DNA of 64,000 nt from Shewanella ulleungensis (lineage in GTDB: Bacteria; Pseudomonadota; Gammaproteobacteria; Enterobacterales; Shewanellaceae). The position numbers and the translations under genes are program-made. The notes under the pieces are model-generated. The model was not told where the DNA came from. It did no database searches and was given only the letters and a program-made list of their open reading frames with translations. Shown here in pieces: positions 1 to 9,135 of this stretch (positions within the stretch are counted from its first letter, which is position 1; every line of letters starts with the position of its first letter). The stretch lies in NCBI RefSeq assembly GCF_014648315.1, contig NZ_BMQW01000002.1, positions 248,001 through 312,000 on the forward strand, given 5' to 3'.

Positions 1-78
1 CACTATGGTAAATCTGCGCTTAAAGTGTGGAAAACAAGTACTCTCAAATGCAGTTCAAACGAGATAAAAATTTTTTAA
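1..78 (+). other. possible 3' end of an upstream gene
   Basis: Reading from the first base there is an open frame of 25 codons ending in TAA at 76-78, just before a palindrome and the next gene. It could be the C-terminus of a gene that begins outside the window. A second frame is also open for 21 codons, so the assignment is weak. No family can be recognised from so short a piece. Confidence 0.2.
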
Positions 79-85
79 CTATTAA

Positions 86-100
86 TAGACGATCAGTCTA
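86..100. promoter_or_regulatory. TetR-type operator candidate upstream of acuI
   Basis: TAGACGATCAGTCTA is a perfect inverted repeat with 5-bp arms (TAGAC/GTCTA) and a 5-bp centre. It lies 15 bp before the acuI start codon and overlaps where transcription or translation would begin. The shape is typical of TetR-family operators, and AcuR, a TetR regulator, controls acuI in other bacteria. No regulator gene is visible in the window, so the link is inferred. Confidence 0.5.
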
Positions 101-115
101 AATTAGGAGCGAATA

Positions 116-1099
116 ATGTTTAATGCAATGTTAATCGAGAAAGATGATCAAGGTTACCGCACTATAGTTAAGTATGTGGATGAATCTGTTTTACCAGAAG
201 GTGATGTGACCGTTAAGGTGCTTTATAGCACGCTAAACTATAAAGATGCACTGGCGATTACTGGTAAAGCGCCTGTTGTTCGCAGCTTTCCTATGGTGCC
301 AGGTATTGATTTAGTCGGCGTGGTTGAGCTGTGTGACAGCGATAAGTTTAATGTAGGCGATACGGTGTTATTAAACGGTTTTGGCGTAGGTGAAGTTCAT
401 TGTGGCGGGTTAGCGACTAAAGCGCGTTTAAAAAGTGATTGGCTTATTGCATTACCAAAAGGATTTACACCGCGCCAGGCTATGGCAATTGGTACGGCTG
501 GTTACACGGCAATGCTCTGTGTTATCGCACTTGAAAAAAATGGTATCACGCCAGATAAAGGTGAGATTTTAGTGACAGGAGCTAATGGCGGTGTAGGCAG
601 TTTTGCTATCGCTATTTTAGCCAAATTAGGATACACGGTCGTCGCATCTACGGGTCGAGTTGATGAAAGTGATTATCTTAAAAAACTCGGCGCCAGCGAG
701 ATTATCGACAGAGCGACGTTATCCGAACCCGGTCGCCCATTAGCTAAAGAGCGTTGGGCCGGAGCCGTTGATTCTGTTGGCAGTCACACTTTAGCTAACG
801 TATGTGCCAGTACCAAATATGGCGGTGCCGTTGCCGCTTGCGGGCTTGCTCAAGGAATGGATTTACCTGCGAGTGTGGCTCCATTTATTTTACGCGGCAT
901 CACTCTTGCTGGTGTTGACAGTGTTATGCGACCTATTGCCGATAGAGTCGAAGCCTGGCAACGTTTAGCTGACATTATTGACCCTGCGGTATTTGATGAC
1001 ATCGTGCAAGAAGTCAGTTTGCTTGAAGCATTGAGCGTGGCAAGTGACTTAATGGACGGTAAAGTACGCGGCCGCGTTGTAGTTGATGTTAATCGGTAA
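116..1099 (+). CDS. acuI: AcuI/YhdH-family acrylyl-CoA reductase (NADPH), MDR oxidoreductase
   Basis: The 327-aa protein is a zinc-free medium-chain dehydrogenase/reductase of the YhdH/AcuI group, close in length to E. coli AcuI (about 324 aa). An N-terminal GroES-like half (about 1-120) holds the NYKDALAITG and PGIDLVG motifs. The Rossmann half carries VTGANGGVGSFA near residue 155, the NADPH-binding loop. AcuI reduces toxic acryloyl-CoA to propionyl-CoA, which matters in DMSP and acrylate metabolism of marine bacteria. A good ribosome site (TAGGAG, 7 bases before ATG) fixes the start. It appears monocistronic, with a hairpin terminator at 1168. The subfamily is clear; the physiological substrate is inferred. 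Confidence 0.85.
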   Translation: MFNAMLIEKDDQGYRTIVKYVDESVLPEGDVTVKVLYSTLNYKDALAITGKAPVVRSFPMVPGIDLVGVVELCDSDKFNVGDTVLLNGFGVGEVHCGGLATKARLKSDWLIALPKGFTPRQAMAIGTAGYTAMLCVIALEKNGITPDKGEILVTGANGGVGSFAIAILAKLGYTVVASTGRVDESDYLKKLGASEIIDRATLSEPGRPLAKERWAGAVDSVGSHTLANVCASTKYGGAVAACGLAQGMDLPASVAPFILRGITLAGVDSVMRPIADRVEAWQRLADIIDPAVFDDIVQEVSLLEALSVASDLMDGKVRGRVVVDVNR

Positions 1100-1167
1100 T
1101 AAGCCCTGATATTTTGGGTTAAAACCTTATTTCATTTTGTCTAAAAGCTTGAAAGAAAGTGTTGAAT

Positions 1168-1197
1168 AAAAGTCCACTTGAACTCGTGGGCTTTTTT
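1168..1197 (+). terminator. rho-independent terminator after acuI
   Basis: AAAAGTCCAC pairs with GTGGGCTTTT through one G-U pair, with an 8-base loop, and the right arm runs into a T tract. Confidence 0.7.
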
Positions 1198-1363
1198 ATT
1201 AGTATAAGCTATTATGAATATAGATATTTCGCTCACTATAAAGGGCTTGTCTTCACCTTTTATTAAAAGTGAGAAAGCAATACTGCGATTGTATTGTCCT
1301 AGTCGCAGATATTATTGTAGAGCACGGTGTTGCTAAGTTAATTTCAAGGATTGAGAGCTGCTT

Positions 1364-1801
1364 ATGAATGGAACTGAATTACAACATAAACATGTGACAA
1401 TATTCATCATAGACGATGATGATGTTGATGTTTTAGGCATAGAAAGAGCCCTCAAGAAACTTAAAATTGCCAATCCAACTATTCGAGCTAGAGATGGTAT
1501 AGAAGCGCTCGATTTACTGCATAGAAATGCAATCCCCAAACCTTTCATTATATTACTTGATATCAACATGCCACGGATGGGCGGTATCGACTTTTTAAAA
1601 ACGATTCGCGCCGACGATACTCTCTCAGATAGCGTTGTGTTTATGCTAACAACTTCAAGTGATGATCAAGATAAAACCCTCGCTTATAAAAAAAATGTAG
1701 CGGGTTACATGGTCAAAAAACAAGTCGGGGAGTCATTTTTAAATATCGTGAGTATGTTAGGCCACTATTGGCGTGTAGTGGAGTTACCAGCACATGAATA
1801 A
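1364..1801 (+). CDS. single-domain response regulator, Rcp1-like
   Basis: The 145-aa protein is a stand-alone CheY-fold receiver. The acidic cluster is IIDDDDVD near 16-22, the phospho-acceptor is D66 in LLDINMP, the switch threonine is in MLTTSS near 96, and the conserved lysine is in MVKKQ near 118. The C-terminal HYWRVVELP is typical of Rcp1-type receivers, which usually partner phytochrome-like histidine kinases with an HDLKxPLR H-box. The kinase two genes downstream has just such an H-box, so the two are probably cognate. The stop overlaps the next start by 8 bases, which implies translational coupling. Confidence 0.85.
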   Translation: MNGTELQHKHVTIFIIDDDDVDVLGIERALKKLKIANPTIRARDGIEALDLLHRNAIPKPFIILLDINMPRMGGIDFLKTIRADDTLSDSVVFMLTTSSDDQDKTLAYKKNVAGYMVKKQVGESFLNIVSMLGHYWRVVELPAHE

Positions 1802-3533
1802 TACAGCAGCCAATCTTGAACAACCTATTACATTATTAATTATTGATGATGATTCTATCGACAGAAAATCTATTCGGCGTGCCCTGATGTCGAGCCATCG
1901 ACCTATTTTTATTATTGAAGCGCAAACAGGTGAAGAAGGAATACACCAGTTTGACAATAACATGGTCGACGTCTTATTGATTGATTACCGCTTACCAGAT
2001 ATGGATGGTTTAGTATTAATTAAAAAGCTATTAATGCGTAAAAAGAACGATGCAACCATCATTATGGTGAGTCAGCATGAGGACGAGATTTTATCATTAA
2101 ATGCACTCAATGTAGGCGCGCATGATTTTATATTAAAAACAGAAGTGAATGCGGATCGGTTAAATCGCACAATTCGCCAAGCACAACATCGCCAGTTTCT
2201 TGAAGGCGTTGTGCGTGAAAAAAATAACGCCTTAGAATGGCTTGCTAAAAGGGATTCACTTACTCAATTAATCAATCGATATACGTTTGAGAAAACCCTC
2301 AAAGATGCATGTGATAGAGTACTGTTTACGGCTTCAAATATCGCGCTATTCTTCATTGATTTAGACAACTTTAAAAAAGTGAATGATTTTTTAGGGCATA
2401 CTGTTGGTGATAAATTATTGCAAACAGTAGCAGCTAAATTGACATCTGTTGTAAATGAAGGCGATTGTTTAGCTAGGCTTGGTGGAGATGAGTTTGTTAT
2501 TTTGGCTCAAGGTATCAATGATGAGCAACAAACTAAGATTATTGCCAATAATGTTATAAAAGCACTGAATACTCCCTTACAAGTTGGTAATCATTGTTTT
2601 TCGATTACAGCAAGCATTGGAGTGTCAATGTTGGGGCAATTTGCCGATAGCCCTGAGTCAATGATGAAATGTGCAGATATTGCCATGTACAAAGCAAAAC
2701 AAACCGGCCGTAATAAAGTGTGTTTGTATAACGATAACCTGCACCAAGAAACACAGAGAAAAGCCCTTCTTGAACAAGATATTAATTTAGCGCTTGCATT
2801 AAATCAGTTTACCGTACATTACCAGCCGCAAATATGTGCAAAAACACAAAAGGTAAAAGGGGTTGAGGCATTAGTGCGTTGGCAACATCCTACTCAAGGT
2901 ATGCTCAGTCCGATTATGTTCCTTGAGTTAGCCGAAGAGTTGAATCTTATCGGTGATATTGGTCAATGGGTACTGAATACTGCCTGTCATCAATTAAAAC
3001 ATTGGCAGCGTCAATATCACCTCAATGATGATCAGTTAAGCATGTCGGTCAACTTATCGACCTTCCAACTGCAAGATATTAATTTGCTCAACCTTGTGTC
3101 AGATGTGCTTGCATCTTGTGATTTATCTCCAAGTTGTTTGGAATTAGAAATCACTGAAAGTTCTATTATCCATAGTCCTGAAAACATTGTTGAGCGACTC
3201 CATGCTCTTACTCAGCAAGGGGTTAAATTATCTCTAGATGACTTTGGCACAGGTTACTCATCGATTAAACACTTACATCTATTTCCTATTCATTCGTTAA
3301 AAGTCGACAAAAGTTTTATTGCTGCTTATAAGCAAAAACAATCTCAAGATATAGTGCTTGAGGCCATGATTAAATTTGCTAAATATCTAGGTTTATCAGT
3401 TATCGCAGAAGGGGTCGAAACTGCGGAGCAACTTGCGTTCTGTCAAGCTCAGGGATGTGATTTAATACAAGGTTATCATTACTCAAAACCGATAAATGCT
3501 ATTGATTTTGAATCTAAATATTTAGTTAAGTAA
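1794..3533 (+). CDS. response regulator with GGDEF and EAL domains (c-di-GMP)
   Basis: The 579-aa protein has a receiver domain (about 12-130, acceptor D64 in LLIDYRLP), then a GGDEF domain with an intact GGDEF motif at 230-234, then an EAL domain with EALVRW from residue 358 and DDFGTGYSS. Both catalytic signatures are intact, so it could make or degrade c-di-GMP depending on phosphorylation. EAL domains with these residues are usually active phosphodiesterases. It sits between a single receiver and a large histidine kinase, making it the likely output of that phosphorelay. It is cytosolic, with no membrane segment. Net activity cannot be read from sequence. Confidence 0.88.
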   Translation: MNNTAANLEQPITLLIIDDDSIDRKSIRRALMSSHRPIFIIEAQTGEEGIHQFDNNMVDVLLIDYRLPDMDGLVLIKKLLMRKKNDATIIMVSQHEDEILSLNALNVGAHDFILKTEVNADRLNRTIRQAQHRQFLEGVVREKNNALEWLAKRDSLTQLINRYTFEKTLKDACDRVLFTASNIALFFIDLDNFKKVNDFLGHTVGDKLLQTVAAKLTSVVNEGDCLARLGGDEFVILAQGINDEQQTKIIANNVIKALNTPLQVGNHCFSITASIGVSMLGQFADSPESMMKCADIAMYKAKQTGRNKVCLYNDNLHQETQRKALLEQDINLALALNQFTVHYQPQICAKTQKVKGVEALVRWQHPTQGMLSPIMFLELAEELNLIGDIGQWVLNTACHQLKHWQRQYHLNDDQLSMSVNLSTFQLQDINLLNLVSDVLASCDLSPSCLELEITESSIIHSPENIVERLHALTQQGVKLSLDDFGTGYSSIKHLHLFPIHSLKVDKSFIAAYKQKQSQDIVLEAMIKFAKYLGLSVIAEGVETAEQLAFCQAQGCDLIQGYHYSKPINAIDFESKYLVK

Positions 3534-3578
3534 TTAATCTGTTTATATGCTTTATTACTGAAATTCATCGAGATTATT

Positions 3579-6473
3579 ATGTTAAAGCATTTTCCGTTAT
3601 TGTTTAAATTCAAACTTCATTCATTATCGATGATTATGTTGTTAGCCGTTATGTTCATGCTGGCGCTGTGCCATATTGTTTATTGGCATCAAATGGACAT
3701 CATTAAAAATGATCTCGATGTTGTATCTCATGCAAAAGCTAATTTGTTAGGTGAGCAGATTGAGCATTTAAAGCGTGAAGCGCTATTTTTATCTAACCTC
3801 GCTGATTCAAAAGCCATTGCAGAGTTGAGCCAAACCCCAATCCTTAAGACTGAACAACAAGGTCGATTACAGTATCATATGGATGCGTTAACCGATGTAT
3901 TTATGCATTATATGCACAGTATCCCGAACTTAAATCAATTGCGCTTTATCGATAATCAAAGCGGACTTGAAAAAATTAGGGTTGAACGTCGCAAAGAGCA
4001 ATTATTCATTATCCCTCCAGCATCTTTACAGCAAAAAAACACCAGAGATTATTTTATTCAAACCACTAAATTAAATATTGGCGAGGTTTATGTGTCGCCC
4101 ATTAATTTAAATCATGAAAATGGCGCGTTATCATTTCCCTATTTGCCTGTTATCCGTGTAAGTACGCTCGTGAGTGGCACTTCTAGTCAATATCCGCGAG
4201 GGCAGATTGTTATCAATGTATTAGCTGAATCATTATTTAATCGTTTAGTTATTGATTCGGTTTATTTTGGTACTGATATTCACATGTACCTAGTCAATGA
4301 AGAGGGGGATTATTTATTTCATCCAGATAACAGCAAAACTTTTGGATTTAACCGTGGACAACGATATACCTTTGAAGATGAGTTCAAGCGTGTTGACGAA
4401 GGGATGTATACCACTCATGGAGATACATCATTACTGAGCTGGTTAAATGTTTCTTTGGTATCGAAAGCTAACATTTATCTTGATAATCAACAGCGGCGAA
4501 AAGTCGTGGTCATCGCAATGGCTAACAATGATGAAGCGAAGAAACAAACCGTGTTAGTTGTGTTTTGGTATTGGGTCGTTATTGGAATACTGATACTGAT
4601 CTTTAAAAACATCAGAAAAGATATTGAGCTTAATGCAAAGCAGTTACATCTAGATACAGTGTTGATAATGGAACAAGAGCTCAATTCCATTTTGAGCCAC
4701 GCTCCCAGCGGTATTATGGTGGTAAATAGTCAGGGGGTTATCACTCTAGCCAATACTCAAATAGGCCGAGTTTTTGGCTATTCACAAGCAGAATTGTTAG
4801 GTAAATCGATGGCTGTACTATTACCTGCTAGATTTTGTAATATACATCCTGATTTTATGCAAATGTTCTTTGCCGCCCCCGAAGCAAAGCTTATGGGGAG
4901 CGGACGAGAAGTTTACGGTTTGCATAAAACCGGTATAGAAGTACCACTTGAAATAGGCTTGAGTGTTATTGAGTACAAAGGCGAGTTACAAGCAATTTGT
5001 AGCGTCGTTGATATTTCGTTAAGAAAACAGTTTGAGCATTTATTTGAACGAGTTGTTGATACGTTACCTAATGCTGTTTTATTAGTCGATTATAACGGGG
5101 TGATAGAGCTCGTTAATAAAGAAACTGAAACATTATTTGGCTACTCGCGAGGTAAGTTATTAGGGCTGAATATCGATATGTTAGTGCCTGAATCATTTCG
5201 CGATCATCATTTAGGATGGCGAAAATCATTTTTCAACCAAGTAGAAGATACTGTTGAGAATGAGCGATATGATATTAATGGCTTATGTAAAGACGGCCGC
5301 GAGTTTCCTTTATCCATAGGTTTGTGTACGTTAGAAACTCATAAAGGTAAAAAGTTACTTTTATCTATAGTTGACTTAACTGAGCATGAACGCAAAACTA
5401 AAGCGATTAGCAAACTTAAGGATAACCTTGATCGCACCAGCAAAATGGCTGGGATTGGCGGTTGGGAACTGGACCTTATTACCCAAACTCTTTTTTATTC
5501 AGAAGAGACATACCACATTTACGGCTTGTCACCAGGCTCATCCTTAACCGTTGAACAAGCCATTGATTTTTATACCCCAGAATCACAACCTATTATTCGT
5601 CAAACCTTGGCTGAAGCCATTGAGACTGGCAAAACATGGGATGTTGAAGTGCGCTTTATCAATGCCAAAGGCAAGATTATTTGGGTGAGAGTGATGGGCA
5701 CTATTGAATATGAAAATGGCAATGCTGTTAAGCTTGCTGGCACGATACAAGATATATCCGAACGTAAGTACTACCTTGAGGAGTTATCTAGAAGTAACGC
5801 CGAATTACACAATTTTGCTTACGTTGCGTCTCACGATCTTAAATCTCCTTTACGCGGAATTGATCAGTTAGCAAGTTGGTTAGAAGAAGATTTACAAGGC
5901 AAACTGGACGACGAAGATGCTGAACACTTACGGTTAATGCGAGGGCGGATTAATCGCATGGAGAAATTACTCGATGATCTGCTTGCATATTCAAGAGCGG
6001 GTAAAAAAGATGATGTTATTCATACTATTAATATTAAGGATGTTGTCGAAAATGTGTTTGACCTATGCAATATCCAAAATAGCTTTACGTTAATATTTAA
6101 CTCAACGGTCGAGAGTCTCACTACTGCGAGTGTGCCATTAGAGCAAGTTTTGCGTAATTTAATTAATAATGCCATTAAGCATCATGATTCTGGCCACGGT
6201 ACTGTGTGGGTTTCTGTGGTGGCTGATGAGCGATTTTATACTTTCTCGGTCTCAGATGATGGTCCTGGGATCCCGGCACAGTATTCTGAAAAAGTGTTTA
6301 CCATGTTTACCACCTTAAAACCCAGAGACGAGGTTGAAGGAAGTGGTATGGGGCTAGCTATTGTTAAAAAAATAGTGCTTGCTGTGGGGGGCAATATTCA
6401 ACTTGATACAGTCGTAGGTAAGGGCGCTAATTTTATTTTTACTTGGCCTATTGATATGCATACCGAGTATTAA
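3579..6473 (+). CDS. membrane sensor histidine kinase with Cache-like sensor and three PAS domains
   Basis: The 964-aa kinase has a transmembrane segment at about 16-36, a large periplasmic region (about 40-320) that looks like a double-Cache sensor, a second membrane segment at about 323-343, then three PAS domains (about 370-480, 490-605 and 625-735). A HisKA domain follows with phospho-acceptor H752 in SHDLKSPLRG, then an HATPase with NLINNAIKH, DDGPGIP and GSGMGLAIV. It follows the receiver-GGDEF-EAL gene by 45 bp. It ends in its kinase domain with no attached receiver, so the two upstream regulators are its natural partners. The ligand is unknown. Confidence 0.85.
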   Translation: MLKHFPLLFKFKLHSLSMIMLLAVMFMLALCHIVYWHQMDIIKNDLDVVSHAKANLLGEQIEHLKREALFLSNLADSKAIAELSQTPILKTEQQGRLQYHMDALTDVFMHYMHSIPNLNQLRFIDNQSGLEKIRVERRKEQLFIIPPASLQQKNTRDYFIQTTKLNIGEVYVSPINLNHENGALSFPYLPVIRVSTLVSGTSSQYPRGQIVINVLAESLFNRLVIDSVYFGTDIHMYLVNEEGDYLFHPDNSKTFGFNRGQRYTFEDEFKRVDEGMYTTHGDTSLLSWLNVSLVSKANIYLDNQQRRKVVVIAMANNDEAKKQTVLVVFWYWVVIGILILIFKNIRKDIELNAKQLHLDTVLIMEQELNSILSHAPSGIMVVNSQGVITLANTQIGRVFGYSQAELLGKSMAVLLPARFCNIHPDFMQMFFAAPEAKLMGSGREVYGLHKTGIEVPLEIGLSVIEYKGELQAICSVVDISLRKQFEHLFERVVDTLPNAVLLVDYNGVIELVNKETETLFGYSRGKLLGLNIDMLVPESFRDHHLGWRKSFFNQVEDTVENERYDINGLCKDGREFPLSIGLCTLETHKGKKLLLSIVDLTEHERKTKAISKLKDNLDRTSKMAGIGGWELDLITQTLFYSEETYHIYGLSPGSSLTVEQAIDFYTPESQPIIRQTLAEAIETGKTWDVEVRFINAKGKIIWVRVMGTIEYENGNAVKLAGTIQDISERKYYLEELSRSNAELHNFAYVASHDLKSPLRGIDQLASWLEEDLQGKLDDEDAEHLRLMRGRINRMEKLLDDLLAYSRAGKKDDVIHTINIKDVVENVFDLCNIQNSFTLIFNSTVESLTTASVPLEQVLRNLINNAIKHHDSGHGTVWVSVVADERFYTFSVSDDGPGIPAQYSEKVFTMFTTLKPRDEVEGSGMGLAIVKKIVLAVGGNIQLDTVVGKGANFIFTWPIDMHTEY

Positions 6474-6549
6474 ACTCAACGCGGTAAAACGGTGTGATAA
6501 TTACAGCGGATTAAATATCGTGTGGTCAGTAAAGCGCAGTCAGAACAGA

Positions 6550-8592
6550 TTAGTTGGCTCTTAAGGCTAAAGGGGTGACGTATAAATCGGTAAACTGAGC
6601 GCTAGGCATTGGCTTGGCGAATAAAAAACCTTGCAAGTAATCACACGACAATTGTTGGAGTAATTGGTGTTGTCCTTGGGTTTCAACCCCTTCTGCTACT
6701 ACTTTTACTTTTAAGTGGCGGGCCATGGTAATAATGGCTCTGATTAAAGCAATGCTATTTTCGTTGGTTTCCATGTGTTGAATAAAAGAACGATCAATCT
6801 TTAAAATATCGATATCTAAGCGTTGTAAGTAGGCCAAAGATGAGTAGCCTACGCCAAAGTCATCAATTGCAATGTCGATACCACAGTCACTTAATCGGTG
6901 CAGTTGTTGTTGGATTGGGGAATCTGGATCCATCAAGGTGTTTTCTGTGATCTCGATAATGATGGTATCTCTTGGTAAACCAATTTTATTGCAAGCCAAA
7001 ATCCAATTGTCTACCCATAATCCCGCACGATCAAATTGTAACGGTGAGCAGTTAACGCTCACTTGCGTGACTTTTCCGGTTAATCTAAACCAGTGAGCAG
7101 CATCTTTAATGGCTCTGTCTCTGACCCAGTCTCCAATCTGTTCAATTAAGCCATTTTGTTCTGCAATAGGAATAAACTCATTTGGACCAAGTAACCCTTG
7201 TTGCGGGTGTAGCCAACGGATCAGGGCTTCTGCTTTTGTTACATTAATGCCATCAAGGTCAAAAATTGGTTGGTAATACAATATAAATTGATCTTCTTTA
7301 AGCGCAATGCGGATTTCTTCAATAATTCGGCGTTTCTCTATAGCTTGCTCCTCAATGACGTAGGAGAAAAACTCGTAACGATTGCGCCCTTTGCTTTTTG
7401 ATAAGTACATGGCTTGGTCGGCATGTTTGACTAAGTCTTCAACACTACGGCCATCAGCTGGGTAAAAAGTTAACCCGATACTACCGGTAACATGTACTTG
7501 TGAGCCATTGATATTAATGCTCTGCATTAGGCTATTTTTGACTTTTTGAGCTATTTCAGTCGCTCGCTCAACATCGTTGATGCCTTCTATGATCAAAGTA
7601 AACTCATCACCGCCAAGCCTTGCCACTGTATCATTAGCACGTACGCAATTTTGTAAGCGCTTGGCAACTTGATGTAGCAGTAAGTCGCCATAATCATGCC
7701 CTAATGTGTCATTAACTTCTTTAAAGCCATCTAAATCGATAAAGATTAATGCAAATTGCATGTTATTGACTTCAATTAATGATTGTAGTTTTTTATAAAA
7801 GTAACGACGGTTAGGTAAGTCGGTTAACCCGTCTTGGTATGCAAACTCATGTAATTGAATATTGGCCTTTTCAAGCTCTTTAGTACGCAGTTTGACTTGG
7901 CTTTCGAGTAACGTCTCGCGCTGCTCTATGGTGTCTAGCATGCTATTAAAACATGTGGTCAATTGGCCTATTTCATCATTAGATTGCTCTGTTGCGCGTA
8001 AGGTATAATCATTTGATGTAGTAATTTTTTCAGAAATTTCAGAAAGGTAAAGGATTGGGCTTAAAAATATTCGTCTTAATATTAACGATAAAAATAAACT
8101 TACGGCAAATGTGGAAAGTAATAGTAGCAGTAAAAATTTTCCATAAAATTGTATTCTGTCGTTGATATAGCTGTCGTCTGCAATGATAAATAACTCACCA
8201 TAGCCTTGATTATCTAATGATAATGGCGTGATAACTTTAGTGAGCTTGCTAGTTTCATTTAAACTTGTTTTATCAATGTTTGGCGCGGTTGATTCAGCCA
8301 AGATGTTTCCGTCAATATTGGTGACGGTAACTGAAAGAATATCAGATCGTGATAATACCGGTTTTATGAGCTCTTTAATGGCGTCTTGGTCATCAAATAA
8401 TAATGCCGCTGTTATGTTTGGTGACAACATATTAGAAACGCTTTCTAAGCTTTCGATTTGTTCGCGCTTAGCTGAGGTGAGTTCATAGGCGCTAAATACC
8501 AAAGCCACAGAGATAGTCGATACAATGGCTACACTCATTAACATTATTAATAACTTTTTACTAATGGTGTCGATACTAAATAGTGATTTCAT
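6550..8592 (-). CDS. membrane GGDEF/EAL protein with periplasmic sensor and HAMP (YfiN-like front end)
   Basis: The 680-aa protein has membrane helices at about 13-35 and 152-172 enclosing a periplasmic segment of about 115 residues of the CHASE8 type. A HAMP domain (about 173-227), a GGDEF domain (GGDEF at 327-331) and an EAL domain with EALIRW, DDFGVGYSS and AEGVET follow. The N-terminal half has the layout of YfiN/TpbB, a diguanylate cyclase held inactive by periplasmic YfiR, but YfiN lacks an EAL domain. The YfiR-type gene lies 4 bp upstream in the same operon. The protein probably changes c-di-GMP output when YfiR binding changes. Confidence 0.87.
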   Translation of the reverse strand: MKSLFSIDTISKKLLIMLMSVAIVSTISVALVFSAYELTSAKREQIESLESVSNMLSPNITAALLFDDQDAIKELIKPVLSRSDILSVTVTNIDGNILAESTAPNIDKTSLNETSKLTKVITPLSLDNQGYGELFIIADDSYINDRIQFYGKFLLLLLLSTFAVSLFLSLILRRIFLSPILYLSEISEKITTSNDYTLRATEQSNDEIGQLTTCFNSMLDTIEQRETLLESQVKLRTKELEKANIQLHEFAYQDGLTDLPNRRYFYKKLQSLIEVNNMQFALIFIDLDGFKEVNDTLGHDYGDLLLHQVAKRLQNCVRANDTVARLGGDEFTLIIEGINDVERATEIAQKVKNSLMQSININGSQVHVTGSIGLTFYPADGRSVEDLVKHADQAMYLSKSKGRNRYEFFSYVIEEQAIEKRRIIEEIRIALKEDQFILYYQPIFDLDGINVTKAEALIRWLHPQQGLLGPNEFIPIAEQNGLIEQIGDWVRDRAIKDAAHWFRLTGKVTQVSVNCSPLQFDRAGLWVDNWILACNKIGLPRDTIIIEITENTLMDPDSPIQQQLHRLSDCGIDIAIDDFGVGYSSLAYLQRLDIDILKIDRSFIQHMETNENSIALIRAIITMARHLKVKVVAEGVETQGQHQLLQQLSCDYLQGFLFAKPMPSAQFTDLYVTPLALRAN

Positions 8593-8596
8593 GACG

Positions 8597-9127
8597 TTAT
8601 AGTTCCACTACTCGGCCTAAGCGCAATACTTTTGAACTCATAGTAATTTGAGCGGCAGTGAGCTTTTCCGGCGAGACCTCAAAGCGAATTTTACCACTTG
8701 ATAGAAAAAATCGGATTTGCCCACCTTGAGTAATAAAATCCTCAGTTTCTCCTACTATCATGATGTTATTTAATTTACCTAAAGTGGAATTAAGCCACTG
8801 ATTCAAGGTGTCCGAAGTAATAAACAGTACTTGGCACTGACTTAGGTCTGCATCTGTTAACGACACTGTTTTAGTTGATATGGGTAAGTTATTTACTTTT
8901 CGATTACTTAAAACTGTACTTGCGATGTCTATAAAATCACGGTCTGGGCTACAAAGTACAAAATGATCAACGGCGTTGCTTGTGTCTGTCCATTCACTGT
9001 AACGAGCAAAATTAAATAAGAATCCAGCTTTAAGTGCATATTCGGTATCAATAGCATTCACGCTTTGGCTTTGAATAAGCAAAAGCGGTAACGTTAAACC
9101 TAAGAACACTCGTTTTATTTTTTGCAT
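8597..9127 (-). CDS. YfiR family (DUF4154) periplasmic protein
   Basis: The 176-aa protein has a signal peptide (about 1-25, ending SVNA). The family pattern is visible as KAGFLFNFARYSEW near the mature N-terminus, VLFITSD in the middle and GGQIRFFLSSGKIRFEV near the end. YfiR binds the periplasmic domain of the cyclase YfiN and represses it in Pseudomonas. Here it is placed between a TonB receptor (8 bp upstream) and a YfiN-like GGDEF/EAL protein (4 bp downstream), so it probably links the two. The product is expected in the periplasm. Confidence 0.88.
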   Translation of the reverse strand: MQKIKRVFLGLTLPLLLIQSQSVNAIDTEYALKAGFLFNFARYSEWTDTSNAVDHFVLCSPDRDFIDIASTVLSNRKVNNLPISTKTVSLTDADLSQCQVLFITSDTLNQWLNSTLGKLNNIMIVGETEDFITQGGQIRFFLSSGKIRFEVSPEKLTAAQITMSSKVLRLGRVVEL

Positions 9128-9135
9128 CGAATGAG

